In this document: piece by piece, positions 1-8,635 of the stretch
Layout: each line of letters starts with the position of its first letter
Numbering within the stretch: position 1 is the first letter of the stretch
Notes under the pieces: generated by a model
What the model was told of the DNA's origin: nothing
Seen by the model: the letters and a program-made list of their open reading frames with translations, nothing else
Database searches by the model: none
NCBI RefSeq assembly: GCF_900110205.1
Contig: NZ_FOCV01000003.1
Coordinates: 248,001 to 312,000 of the forward strand
Source: Rhizobium tibeticum
Lineage (GTDB): Bacteria > Pseudomonadota > Alphaproteobacteria > Rhizobiales > Rhizobiaceae
Length of the DNA: 64,000 nucleotides
Reading direction: 5' to 3'
Position numbers and translations under genes: made by a program

Positions 1-850
1 GAAAGCCCGGCGTCACCATGAATTTCAGGAAATCGCGCGCAAGCTCCTTGTCGTGCGCATTCTTCAGCAGGCCGGCCACTTCGATCTGTATGTAATGGCC
101 CTCTGAAAATGCGGCAGCCTGATAGCGGTCCGTATTTTCCGCGACCATATGGTAGGCAGGCGAGGTCGTGTAGGAGAGCACCATCGGTGCCTCGCCCTTG
201 GTGAACAGCCCATAGGCCTCGGACCATCCGGGAGTTACCGTCAGCACGCGCTTCTTGAGTTTTGCCCAAGCTTCGGGCGACTTGTCGCCGTAAACAGACT
301 TTACCCACAGCAAGAGACCGAGCCCGGGCGTCGAGGTGCGCGGATCCTCTATGACTATCTTCTGCGAAGGGTCGCCTTCGACCAGCTCCTTCATGCTTTG
401 CGGTGGGTTCTTGATTGTCTGCGTGTCGTAGATGACGGCGAAGTGGCCATAATCATAAGGCACGAACACGTCGTCCTTGTAGTCGCCCGGCACCTCAAGC
501 GCGGCGACATCGACACCACTTGCCTCGAACAGGCCGGTTGCTTTCGCTTCCGTAGTCAGGTTCGTGTCCAGGCCGAGCACGACGTCTGCCTTCGTAGCGG
601 CGCCTTCGAGCTTGAGACGCGACAACAGCGCCACGCCATCGGCCACACTGACGAAATTGACGCTGCAGCCGCAGGTCTTCTCGAATGCTTCCTTGACCTT
701 CGGCCCCGGTCCCCATTCGGATGTGAAGCTCTCGTAGGTGTAGACGGTGAGTGTCTTGTCCGCCGCCTGCGCGCTTATGCCGGCAAGGCCAACAGTGGCG
801 ACAAAGGCCGCGGCAAGCAGCGAACGGCTCGTGAATATGTGTTCGAACAT
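1..850 (-). CDS. thiB: Thiamine ABC transporter, periplasmic thiamine-binding protein (3' end outside window)
   Basis: Periplasmic receptor that hands thiamine or its phosphates to the ThiPQ importer. The reading frame starts with ATG at 850 behind GGAGAGGTGCC. Residues 1-26 form a signal peptide (hydrophobic [17 protein letters not shown]), and the mature part opens with [11 protein letters not shown]. ThiB hallmarks are visible: [16 protein letters not shown] and [11 protein letters not shown] followed by [10 protein letters not shown]. About 283 codons are present, so roughly the last 50 residues lie beyond base 1. A TPP riboswitch precedes it at 908-1002, so thiamine sufficiency should repress it. 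ThiP and ThiQ are expected further left. Assignment is firm; exact substrate form (thiamine, TMP, TPP) is not visible. Confidence 0.93.
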   Translation of the reverse strand, partial: MFEHIFTSRSLLAAAFVATVGLAGISAQAADKTLTVYTYESFTSEWGPGPKVKEAFEKTCGCSVNFVSVADGVALLSRLKLEGAATKADVVLGLDTNLTTEAKATGLFEASGVDVAALEVPGDYKDDVFVPYDYGHFAVIYDTQTIKNPPQSMKELVEGDPSQKIVIEDPRTSTPGLGLLLWVKSVYGDKSPEAWAKLKKRVLTVTPGWSEAYGLFTKGEAPMVLSYTTSPAYHMVAENTDRYQAAAFSEGHYIQIEVAGLLKNAHDKELARDFLKFMVTPGF

Positions 851-907
851 GGCACCTCTCCTCTGGTTTGCTTGAAGGGGAAAAGGGCGGTGCCAGATGT
901 CACGCGT

Positions 908-1002
908 CTAATCCCTCCGCCGGTGTTAGCCGGATCAGGTTCCGCGGGTTGGCTTTCAGCCTCTCAGCCGCGCACCGAATGGCACGAGGCACCCCGTTAG
1001 AG
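908..1002 (-). promoter_or_regulatory. TPP riboswitch (THI element) upstream of thiB
   Basis: Read on the minus strand, the conserved blocks of the THI element appear in order: GGGGTGCC, GCTGAGAGG, CAACCC, GAACCTGATCCGG, then TAACACCGGCGGAGGGA. The pairing halves of the aptamer are intact. It lies about 60 bases upstream of the thiB start and is oriented with it. In proteobacteria such elements usually block translation or transcription when TPP is bound. Confidence 0.95.
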
Positions 1003-1066
1003 CGTTTGAAGATGTATCGCCACGCTTGGTCTGTTGCAAGTGTCGGCCTCAGTCCGCCACCGGCAT

Positions 1067-2599
1067 TTACTCCGCTGCTTCGGCACTGGCTGCCGGCCGC
1101 ACCTCGGCCGCGCGAGGCAACTGCGTCGGCTTCAGCATCAAGGCGGCGCAAAGGCCGATGAGTGCGATCGCGCAGGAAGCCATGAAAAGCGGAATGAAGG
1201 CATTGGCATAGGCTTCCGCCACAGCCTGACGCGCAACCTCCGGCAAAGCTGCCAGCATCTTCGGCGTCAGCTGCTCGATATCGGTCACGCCGGGAATGGA
1301 AAGTCCCGTCTTGCCGAGCTGCGAGCCAACGATCGCGCCATAAATGGAGATGGCGATCGATGCGCCGCCCATGCGCGAGAGCGTTACCGACCCGGTCGCC
1401 GCGCCGACGTCGCGGGCGGGCGCCGCATTCTGAACGCCAACGATGGGCACCTGTTGTGCGAGGCCTACACCAAAACCGTGCAGCGCCATCACCGCCCCGA
1501 TAAGCAAGACCGGCGTTCCTGCATGAACCTGAGTGAGCAGCACGAATGCGAGGGCACTGCAGGTCAAGCTTGCTATTGCAAACGGCTTATAGCGCCCGGT
1601 GATGGAGATGATGCGCCCGGCCGAGAGCGACCCGCAAACGATGCCGCCGGTCAAGAGAATAAAGAACGCTCCGGCCGCCGACGGTGAAAGGCCGGTCGTC
1701 GTCTGCAGGAACAGCGCAAAATAATTGACCATGCCAATGCCGATCGCGCCGCTCATGATCGACATCACAAGCAACAGGCTGAACGTGGAATTGCGGAACA
1801 GCGACAAAGGAACAATCGGTTCGGAGGCGCGACGCTCGACGAAAATCCATCCGATGACTGCAGCGACGCCGAGCACCACCATGGCGAGGTTCTGCGGTGC
1901 CACCAGCGAACCGAAGAGCTGAGCGCCATCGGCGGCCAGCACAATGCTTGCCGTCGTCAAGGCGAGCAGCAGAGCGCCGGCATAATCGATCTTCGGACGA
2001 CGATTCGGCTTTCGGTAAGGCAGCATCAGAGCCAGACCGACAAGGACAACAAAACCGATCGGAACGTTGACGAGGAAGATCGAGCGCCAACCGAAGAGAT
2101 CGCTCATCGCGCCACCGAGCACCGGTCCGATAGCGCCGGACGCCATCAACACAAGGCTCGAATAGCTCTGGTAACGCGCGCGTTCGCGGGGCTCAAACAA
2201 ATCTGCGTTGACCGCAAAGATCGATACCATGATCCCACCGCCGCCAAGCCCCTGCAGCACGCGGGCCGCAATCAGCGTGTTCATGGATATAGCCAATCCG
2301 CAGACGGCGGAGCCGACCGTGAAGATCAGGATCGCGGCCATCATCACATACTTGCGGCCGAAGAGATCACCAAGCTTGCCGTAAAGCGGCATCACTGCGC
2401 TCACAGCGAGAAGATAGGCCGAGCCGATCCAGCCAAACCGCTCGAGATCGCCGAACTCACCGACGATCGTCGGCAGGGCCGTTGCAACGATCTGGTTGTC
2501 GAGCGTCGCCATGAACATGGCTGCCATCAGGAAAAGGAAGAGGATGAACCGCCGACGATGATCTGTCACAAGCGGCGGCGCGGCAATTTGAGTGTCCAT
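1067..2599 (-). CDS. MFS drug efflux transporter, DHA2 (EmrB/QacA) family, 14 TM
   Basis: Proton-driven inner-membrane efflux pump, 510 residues, the usual size for 14-TM DHA2 members. Motif A is seen after TM2 (GKLGDLFGRKYV), and motif C, the antiporter signature, as SGAIGPVLGGAMSDLFGW. The preferred start is ATG at 2599 (MDTQIAAPP), placing TM1 about 17 residues in; the open frame continues to 2701, but that extension reads poorly and crosses the divergent promoter. A MarR-type gene is divergent, and the pair shares a short intergenic region containing a GTCAAT-N8-ATTGAC palindrome, so this pump is probably repressed by that regulator. Substrate cannot be told from sequence; lipophilic drugs, phenolics or plant compounds are possible. 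Confidence 0.88.
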   Translation of the reverse strand: MDTQIAAPPLVTDHRRRFILFLFLMAAMFMATLDNQIVATALPTIVGEFGDLERFGWIGSAYLLAVSAVMPLYGKLGDLFGRKYVMMAAILIFTVGSAVCGLAISMNTLIAARVLQGLGGGGIMVSIFAVNADLFEPRERARYQSYSSLVLMASGAIGPVLGGAMSDLFGWRSIFLVNVPIGFVVLVGLALMLPYRKPNRRPKIDYAGALLLALTTASIVLAADGAQLFGSLVAPQNLAMVVLGVAAVIGWIFVERRASEPIVPLSLFRNSTFSLLLVMSIMSGAIGIGMVNYFALFLQTTTGLSPSAAGAFFILLTGGIVCGSLSAGRIISITGRYKPFAIASLTCSALAFVLLTQVHAGTPVLLIGAVMALHGFGVGLAQQVPIVGVQNAAPARDVGAATGSVTLSRMGGASIAISIYGAIVGSQLGKTGLSIPGVTDIEQLTPKMLAALPEVARQAVAEAYANAFIPLFMASCAIALIGLCAALMLKPTQLPRAAEVRPAASAEAAE

Positions 2600-2656
2600 G
2601 AAGCGTCGTTCCGAATGAGGGTGTTGAGGCAACTTATGTGCTATTAGCATATATTT

Positions 2657-2676
2657 GTCAATGTCACTTGATTGAC
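2657..2676. promoter_or_regulatory. Candidate MarR operator palindrome
   Basis: GTCAAT (2657-2662) and ATTGAC (2671-2676) form a perfect 6-bp inverted repeat separated by 8 bases, in the region between the divergent efflux pump and the MarR gene. The 20-bp overall size suits a winged-helix dimer. Binding is inferred, not shown. Confidence 0.5.
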
Positions 2677-2720
2677 CTCGGCATATTCTCAATCGACACA
2701 TGACATGCTATATTTCCGGA

Positions 2721-3251
2721 ATGAACGAGAGCTTGATGAACCTCACCAACACGGACCCGGCCACCAACGAACCGGGCATTCTGCGCATCGGTCAAAGCAT
2801 GACGCGCATGCGCCTCATGACCGGGCGCCGACTGATCGGGCGGCTCGCCATCCAGAGTGTGACTCCCGGTCTTGAGCTATCGCACCTTGACGTACTGGAC
2901 GCTGTGCGGCGCGCTCAGGAGACCGGTGACGTAACAGTCGGGACGATCGCCGAGATGATGCGGATCGATCCGTCGCGCGCAAGCCGCATCGTCGCGGATA
3001 TGGTCGGACGTAATATTCTGCGGCGAAAGGCATCACAGACCGATGCGCGACGGATCATTGTGGTGATGACCCCACTCGGACAGAGGCTGTTGTCGGAGAT
3101 ACGCGCGCAGAAGCTCACCTTCGTTTCCGAAGTGGTCAAAGACTGGAAACCGGAAGAGATCGAGGCGTTCGGGGAGCTGTTCGAGAAGTTCATTTCCGGC
3201 TACGAGGACGTTTTTCAAGCGCGCATCAAGGATATCGTCGACGAAGCCTGA
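2721..3251 (+). CDS. MarR family transcriptional regulator
   Basis: Winged-helix repressor, about 176 residues. The helix-turn-helix region is DVTVGTIAEMMRIDPSRASRIVADMVGRNILRRKAS split by normal MarR spacing, followed by the wing with the conserved D-R-R signature (QTDARRIIVVMTPLGQRLL). The start is uncertain: ATG at 2700, 2721 or 2736; 2736 has GAGAG at a good distance, 2721 keeps the translation clear of the operator. It is divergent from the DHA2 efflux gene and probably controls it and itself through the palindrome at 2657-2676. The ligand is unknown. Confidence 0.85.
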   Translation: MNESLMNLTNTDPATNEPGILRIGQSMTRMRLMTGRRLIGRLAIQSVTPGLELSHLDVLDAVRRAQETGDVTVGTIAEMMRIDPSRASRIVADMVGRNILRRKASQTDARRIIVVMTPLGQRLLSEIRAQKLTFVSEVVKDWKPEEIEAFGELFEKFISGYEDVFQARIKDIVDEA

Positions 3252-3293
3252 ACGGCGACCCTTTCCCTTCCCCCCCGCTTTGCGCTATGGGCA

Positions 3294-3950
3294 ATGCGCA
3301 TGAGCCAATCCACCTACACCATTCTGCTTGGCGGCGAGTTGCAGGTAACCGATCGTCTGCGCGAGGCCATCTCGGACAGCTGTTTCATTGCGGCCGACGG
3401 GGGAATGCGTCACGCGGCTGCGCTCGGGGTCGTTCCGGAGCTCTGGGTCGGTGATTTCGACTCGACGCCGGCTGATCTTGCGGGCGCCTTTCCGGCTGTG
3501 CCGAGACAACCCTACCCCGCCGCAAAGGCTTCGACCGATGGTGAGATCGCCGTCTCCGAAGCGATCGCACGTGGGGCGAAACGTCTTATTTTGGCAGGCG
3601 CCCTCGCGGGTGAGCGTTCCGACCATGCCATCCAGCACCTGCTCTATGCCGTCAGCCTTGCAGAACAGGGCTATGACGTGCTTCTGACGTCGGGCTGGGA
3701 GGAGGCCGTGCCACTGGTTGCCGGCGCAATCGAGCTGGACCTGCCGCCTGACAGTCTCTTTTCGGTTCCCGGTTTCAGCGAACTTCACGGCCTGACGATC
3801 GAGAACGCGCGCTACCCGCTGGCCGATTTCCATTTGCCCTTCGGCTCGTCGCGCACCATTTCCAATGTCGCGAAGGGCAAGGTGCGCTTTTCGCTCGAGA
3901 GCGGCCGAGCCATTGTGCTCGCCCGCCCCTATGACCTTTCCGGAGTCTGA
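3294..3950 (+). CDS. thiN: Thiamine pyrophosphokinase (thiamine diphosphokinase)
   Basis: Transfers pyrophosphate from ATP to thiamine to make the cofactor TPP. The 218-residue product shows the family motifs in order: AADGGMRHA, GDFDST, KASTDGEIAVS and LAGALAGERSDHA, followed by the C-terminal beta-sandwich thiamine-binding domain ending in GKVRFSLESGRAIV. An alternative ATG at 3300 would remove two residues. It sits 3 kb from thiB, separated by the MarR/efflux pair, and 3 bases ahead of the ABC-F gene, with which it probably shares a transcript. Its presence fits an organism that salvages thiamine through ThiBPQ and then pyrophosphorylates it directly. Confidence 0.93.
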   Translation: MRMSQSTYTILLGGELQVTDRLREAISDSCFIAADGGMRHAAALGVVPELWVGDFDSTPADLAGAFPAVPRQPYPAAKASTDGEIAVSEAIARGAKRLILAGALAGERSDHAIQHLLYAVSLAEQGYDVLLTSGWEEAVPLVAGAIELDLPPDSLFSVPGFSELHGLTIENARYPLADFHLPFGSSRTISNVAKGKVRFSLESGRAIVLARPYDLSGV

Positions 3951-3953
3951 TCT

Positions 3954-5780
3954 TTGGCGCCCCCCATTCTGAAACTCGATGACGTCTTTCTCAGCTTCGG
4001 CGGCACCCCATTGCTTGCCGGCGCCGCCCTGCAGGTGGAGCCTGGAGACAAAATCTGTCTCGTCGGCCGCAACGGCTCTGGAAAGTCGACGCTTCTGAAA
4101 ATCGCCGCCGGCATCATCGAAGCGCAGTCGGGCGAGGTCTTCCGCCACCCGTCGTCAACGGTGCGCTACCTCGAACAGGCCCCTGATTTCGCAGGCTACA
4201 AGACCGTGCAGGCCTATGCCGAAGCGGGGCTTGGTCCTGGCGACGACCACTACCGTGTTACCTATCTCCTCTCGCACCTCGGGCTCACCGGCGACGAGGA
4301 TCCCAACAATCTCTCAGGAGGCGAGGCACGCCGCGCCGCCCTGGCACGTGTCCTTGCGCCCGAGCCCGATATCCTGCTCCTCGACGAGCCGACCAACCAT
4401 CTCGACCTGCCGACCATCGAATGGCTGGAAAGCGAACTGCAGAAGAGCCGCAGTGCGCTCGTCCTGATCTCCCACGACCGGCGCTTCCTCGAGAAGGTTT
4501 CGACGGCGACCGTCTGGCTGGACCGCGGCACCTCGCGGCGGCTCGACAAGGGCTTCGCCCATTTCGAGGCCTGGCGTGATCAGGTGCTGGAAGCGGAAGA
4601 ACTTGAACAGCACAAGCTCGGCAAGGCAATCGAGCGCGAAGAGCACTGGCTGCGTTACGGTGTCACCGCACGGCGCAAGCGCAACATGCGCCGCCTCGGC
4701 GAACTGCAGACCATGCGCACGCAATATCGCGGTCACAAAGGCCCGCAAGGGACCGTGCAGGCCACGGTTTCCGACGCGCAGGAATCCGGCAAACTCGTTA
4801 TAGAGGCCGACAAAATCACGAAGACCTTCGGGGATAGGCCCATTGTCGCACCCTTCTCCATCCGCGTGCATCGCGGGGATTGCATCGGTCTCGTCGGCCC
4901 GAACGGCGCCGGCAAGACGACGCTCCTGAAGATGCTCACCGCACAACTCGCGCCGGACAGCGGCATGATAAAACTCGGTACCAATCTGGAAATCGCGACC
5001 CTGGATCAGAAGCGCGAAGACCTCAATCCAGACGAAACGCTCGCCCACTACCTGACGGATGGCCGCGGCGAGAACCTGCTCGTCAACGGTGAACAGAGGC
5101 ACGTGACCGGCTACATGAAGGAGTTCCTGTTCCAGCCTGAACAGACGCGTACGCCGATCAGGAATCTATCCGGTGGGGAGCGCGCGCGACTGATCTTGGC
5201 GCGGATCATGTCGCGTCCGGCAAACCTATTTATCCTCGACGAGCCGACCAACGATCTAGACATCGAGACGCTGGATCTGCTGCAGGAAATCGTTGCAGGC
5301 TTCCCCGGCACTGTCATCCTCGTCAGCCACGACCGCGACTTTCTCGACCGCACGGTAACGTCGACGATCGCCCCGGCGGTCCCGGATGCGCCTGATGGAC
5401 GTTGGATCGAATATGCGGGCGGCTATTCGGACATGCTCGCGCAACGAAAGGGCATCGCCGACGAGCGAAGGAAGGCCGAGAAGGCGGCGCAACGATCGAA
5501 ACCGCAGGAAGCAACAGCCCCGGCCGAGACGGCGAAAGGCAAGGCTAAGCTGTCCTTCAAGCAGAAGTTCGCGCTCGAAAATCTCCCGAAGGAAATGGCC
5601 AAGGCCGAAGCCGAGATCGCAAAACGGGAGGAGCGGATGACGGACTCCGGCCTGTTCACCAAGGACCCCGCCACATTCAACCGTCTTGCAGCGGAGATGG
5701 AGAAGCTTCGGAACAGCCTGACGAAAATGGAAGAGGAATGGCTGGAACTCGAGATGCTGCGGGAGGAATTGGAGGGCTAA
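3954..5780 (+). CDS. uup: ABC-F family ATPase, Uup-like
   Basis: Cytoplasmic tandem ATPase without membrane segments, 608 residues. The first nucleotide-binding domain has GRNGSGKST and LSGGEARRAALAR with DEPTNHLD; the second has GPNGAGKTT and LSGGERARLILAR with DEPTNDLD. Between them lies the charged interdomain linker, and the C-terminus (from about residue 500) is a lysine- and glutamate-rich coiled coil ending in LEMLREELEG, as in Uup. ABC-F proteins act on the ribosome or on DNA structures. TTG at 3954 is used as start because GGAG sits 8 bases upstream and the frame begins directly after the thiN stop. The symbol rests on the C-terminal coiled coil. Confidence 0.88.
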   Translation: MAPPILKLDDVFLSFGGTPLLAGAALQVEPGDKICLVGRNGSGKSTLLKIAAGIIEAQSGEVFRHPSSTVRYLEQAPDFAGYKTVQAYAEAGLGPGDDHYRVTYLLSHLGLTGDEDPNNLSGGEARRAALARVLAPEPDILLLDEPTNHLDLPTIEWLESELQKSRSALVLISHDRRFLEKVSTATVWLDRGTSRRLDKGFAHFEAWRDQVLEAEELEQHKLGKAIEREEHWLRYGVTARRKRNMRRLGELQTMRTQYRGHKGPQGTVQATVSDAQESGKLVIEADKITKTFGDRPIVAPFSIRVHRGDCIGLVGPNGAGKTTLLKMLTAQLAPDSGMIKLGTNLEIATLDQKREDLNPDETLAHYLTDGRGENLLVNGEQRHVTGYMKEFLFQPEQTRTPIRNLSGGERARLILARIMSRPANLFILDEPTNDLDIETLDLLQEIVAGFPGTVILVSHDRDFLDRTVTSTIAPAVPDAPDGRWIEYAGGYSDMLAQRKGIADERRKAEKAAQRSKPQEATAPAETAKGKAKLSFKQKFALENLPKEMAKAEAEIAKREERMTDSGLFTKDPATFNRLAAEMEKLRNSLTKMEEEWLELEMLREELEG

Positions 5781-5923
5781 GGCCCCCTCTCGCGCCCGAT
5801 CAATCCGACCCGTCTTGCCCGCGCGAACTGGCTTTCACGTTTCATTGATTCGTCAGCGTTCGACTGGCAGGACTAATCTGCGCCCCGTATCCGCAGCTTG
5901 CACGACGGCAAGGAAAGCAGACT

Positions 5924-6541
5924 ATGCCACACAATCTCAAAGCATCTACCGCGCTCGTCTGGGCCGCGGGTTTCCTCGTTATGACATCGCACGGCGCGCT
6001 TGCCCAGGAAGCGCAACGCGTGCGTGGCGCGATTGAAAGCCTGAGCGGCAACACGTTGGTGGTCAAAACCCGAGAAGGCACCGAGCAAACGGTGACGTTA
6101 AAGCCAGACTGGAAGGTCCGCGGCATCAAGAAGGCCGCCGTGGAAGACATCAAGCCGGGCGATTTCGTTGGCGTTGCATCACTGCCAAAAGCTGATGGCG
6201 GCGATGGCGCTCTCGAAGTGCTGATCTTTCCGGGAGCGATGAAGGGCACCGGAGAAGGCAGTCGCCCTTGGGACCTGAGGCCAAACAGCACGATGACCAA
6301 CGCGACGGTCGCGAAAGCCGTCAAGGCAGTCGATGGCCACACCATCACGCTGACATATCAGGGCAAGGAAAAGACGATATCGATCGCCGACGATACACCG
6401 ATCGTCACCTTCGCCCCTGCCGGAAAGGCAGACCTCGTCGCAGGAGCGCGCGTGATCGTGATGGGAGAAAGAGCTGCAGACGGCACGGTGTCCGCAGCAA
6501 ACGTCACAGTCGGTAAAAACGGCGTCGTGCCGCCGATGTAA
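5924..6541 (+). CDS. Secreted protein of unknown function, DUF5666-like beta repeats
   Basis: A 205-residue exported protein. Residues 1-28 are a signal peptide ending GALA-QEA. The mature part holds two repeats of the same kind: RVRGAIESLSGNTLVVKTREG followed by a D-I-K-P-G-D-F-V-G-V turn, and later AVDGHTITLTYQG followed by LVAGARVIVMGE. This alternation of short beta strands around G-D/G-A turns resembles OB-fold-like DUF5666 domains, but the family call is by pattern only. It ends tail-to-tail, 4 bases from the next gene on the opposite strand. No function can be assigned. Confidence 0.7.
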   Translation: MPHNLKASTALVWAAGFLVMTSHGALAQEAQRVRGAIESLSGNTLVVKTREGTEQTVTLKPDWKVRGIKKAAVEDIKPGDFVGVASLPKADGGDGALEVLIFPGAMKGTGEGSRPWDLRPNSTMTNATVAKAVKAVDGHTITLTYQGKEKTISIADDTPIVTFAPAGKADLVAGARVIVMGERAADGTVSAANVTVGKNGVVPPM

Positions 6542-6545
6542 GCCG

Positions 6546-8372
6546 TCAGAGCGCGGGTGCGGGTGCGCTTGGCGCTTTTGCCACGACCTTCACTTCCGGC
6601 TTCGCATGCAGAGCTTCCAGATGCAGCACGCGGGGCTTGAAAGTGTCGACGAAGGCGTCTGAGCGACCGATGTAGATCATCGTGGTGTCAGGCATCGAAG
6701 CCAGGACGTCCATCATCGACGATTGCAATTCCGGCTCCATGCCTTCCAGCACTTCGTCGAACACGATCCATTTCGGTCGTACGAGAAGCAGGCGAGCAAA
6801 ACCGATCGCACGCTGCTCGTCGGAATCGAGCAGCTTGTCCCACCGGGCCCGGGTATCGAGCCGGGAAACCAGATGGTGGAGTCCTGCCTTTTCCAGTGCT
6901 GCCACAACGTCGTCATTCCGATAGGTGTCCGCAGACTCGGGAAACGCCAGCGCTTCGCGGAGCGAACCCCCGGGGATGTAAGCCGATTGCGCGACGAAAA
7001 GCATGTCGTCCGTGGGCGGCAAGCCGATCTTACCGCCCCCGCATGGCCAAAGCTCGGAGAGTGCAAGGAACAGCAGTTTGCGGTTCACGTTGTGATCGCC
7101 GTTGATCATGACCTTTTCGCCGGCCTTGATCGTCACGGCGCCTTCGTGGATGCGGAACCCGCCGCACTGGTCGATCTCTTCGCCAATCTTAGATGCGATC
7201 CGTACATGGTCCAGCGTCAGTGTTCCGGGCGGGCTGCGCTCGTAGCTAATCGTGCCCCTGAGATTGATCTCGTCGCTCATGGTGGTGAGCGCTTGACGAA
7301 AATCGGTGACACGCATCAGTGTGGCGCGCCATTCGGCAATGGGACCGAAGTTCGCCACATACCAGCGAAGCGCCGTGTTGACTTGGTTGAAAGCACCGAC
7401 CGATACCATCAGCTCGCCAAACGTCAGGCCGCCGGAGAAGTATGCCGGTGCGGCTACAATGATCGGGATGACCACGACAAGCCAGCCGTAGCCGGCTGAC
7501 ACCCAGGTGAGGTTGACGTTGGCCATCGCCACCCGCTTGATGACGGCGAGCACCGCGCTGATGTCGGTATTGATACGCTGCTGCTCGTTCTCCTCGCCGC
7601 GCGCCACCGTAATCGCCGGCATGTTCTCGTTGGCATGCATCAGCGCAAAGCGAAGTTCCGCCTCCTTCGAGAAACGATCCGCATTGAGCTTCACAAGCTT
7701 GCGGCCTACCAGCTGGCTGAGAATCGATGCGGACGCCGCATAGAAGATTGCGGCCCAAACCATATAGCCCGGAATGGAGAAGGCATAGGTGCCGAAACGG
7801 AAGATAAAGCCGCTGGACAATTCCCATAGCACGCCGATGAAACTGATCAGCAAGATCGTCGCCTGGACCAGCCCGATCATCAGGGTCGTCGTGCTTTCCG
7901 CGAGGTTGCGGGCATCTTCGTGTAGGCGCTGATCGGGATTGACGCCGATGAGGCCGCTCGCCGAAAGCCGAAGCGCACGCTTGCGATGGAGCCATTGGTT
8001 GACGAGATCGCGCGTCAGTCCTTCGCGCATGTAGAGCGCGGTCATCTGGTTCAGCCAGGCCTGCACGACGTTGAGCAAGAGCAGCATGCCCGCGATCAGC
8101 GCGAAGACCTTCAGCTGATGGAAGAACCCATGCAAATCGCGCCGAGCAATGCTGTCGTAAAAGGGCGCGTTCCACTGGTTGAGGATGACGGTCGCATAGG
8201 CGGTGGCGAGAATGATGGCAATCAGCGCCGTTGCGATCAGCAAGACCCTTCCGCGCACGGGTGAATGCCAGAAAGCCGAGAACATGACCTTCAAGCGATA
8301 GCCCAGGCTCAGATCGTATCCTACTCTGTCTTGCCCTTGAATGCTTGGCCTGCCTTCGAGGTCATCTGCCAT
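6546..8372 (-). CDS. ABC half-transporter, SbmA/BacA-like fused permease-ATPase with degenerate ATPase motifs
   Basis: Inner-membrane half-transporter of 608 residues, with the layout of YddA and peroxisomal ALD proteins: an SbmA/BacA-type membrane domain (about residues 30-340) with its signature NPDQRLHEDA, then a nucleotide-binding domain. That domain is eroded: where G-x-x-G-x-G-K-S/T is expected there is NGDHNVNRKLLF, the ABC signature LSGGEQQR reads LDSDEQRAIGFAR, and Walker B reads WIVFDEVLEG. The surrounding scaffold (ALSELWPCGGG, ARLLLVRPKW) is well kept, so this is not random decay. Divergent from metA. It may transport with little or no ATPase activity, as SbmA/BacA do with no ATPase domain at all. 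Substrate unknown. Confidence 0.82.
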   Translation of the reverse strand: MADDLEGRPSIQGQDRVGYDLSLGYRLKVMFSAFWHSPVRGRVLLIATALIAIILATAYATVILNQWNAPFYDSIARRDLHGFFHQLKVFALIAGMLLLLNVVQAWLNQMTALYMREGLTRDLVNQWLHRKRALRLSASGLIGVNPDQRLHEDARNLAESTTTLMIGLVQATILLISFIGVLWELSSGFIFRFGTYAFSIPGYMVWAAIFYAASASILSQLVGRKLVKLNADRFSKEAELRFALMHANENMPAITVARGEENEQQRINTDISAVLAVIKRVAMANVNLTWVSAGYGWLVVVIPIIVAAPAYFSGGLTFGELMVSVGAFNQVNTALRWYVANFGPIAEWRATLMRVTDFRQALTTMSDEINLRGTISYERSPPGTLTLDHVRIASKIGEEIDQCGGFRIHEGAVTIKAGEKVMINGDHNVNRKLLFLALSELWPCGGGKIGLPPTDDMLFVAQSAYIPGGSLREALAFPESADTYRNDDVVAALEKAGLHHLVSRLDTRARWDKLLDSDEQRAIGFARLLLVRPKWIVFDEVLEGMEPELQSSMMDVLASMPDTTMIYIGRSDAFVDTFKPRVLHLEALHAKPEVKVVAKAPSAPAPAL

Positions 8373-8529
8373 TACGCGTCCCTAGCCGTCATTCTACTTC
8401 AATAAACATCGTGATTCGTTGTGTCCACCAACAGATTCTAGCAGTCATTAACGTGGGAGTGACTTCGCATCGACCCCTCCGTTTGTTTGGGCAATTGATT
8501 CGCAGGCCGACTAACGCTATTTAGAACGC

Positions 8530-8586
8530 TCCGTGGTGATTTGGCCGGCCGGCTTGCAGCCACGTTAAAGAAGTCGCTAAAGGGCC
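8530..8586 (+). promoter_or_regulatory. SAM-II riboswitch upstream of metA
   Basis: The conserved pseudoknot blocks of the alphaproteobacterial SAM-II aptamer are present in order: CGTGGTGATTTG (from 8532), GGCTTGCAGCCACG, TTAAA and GTCGCTAAAGGG. CGTGG pairs with CCACG to form P1. It ends about 50 bases before the metA start and has the same orientation, so S-adenosylmethionine should lower MetA synthesis. Confidence 0.93.
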
Positions 8587-8635
8587 GCGTGCGGACCGAT
8601 AGCGATGTATTCGTTGTTTTGATCGAGTGACCGCA

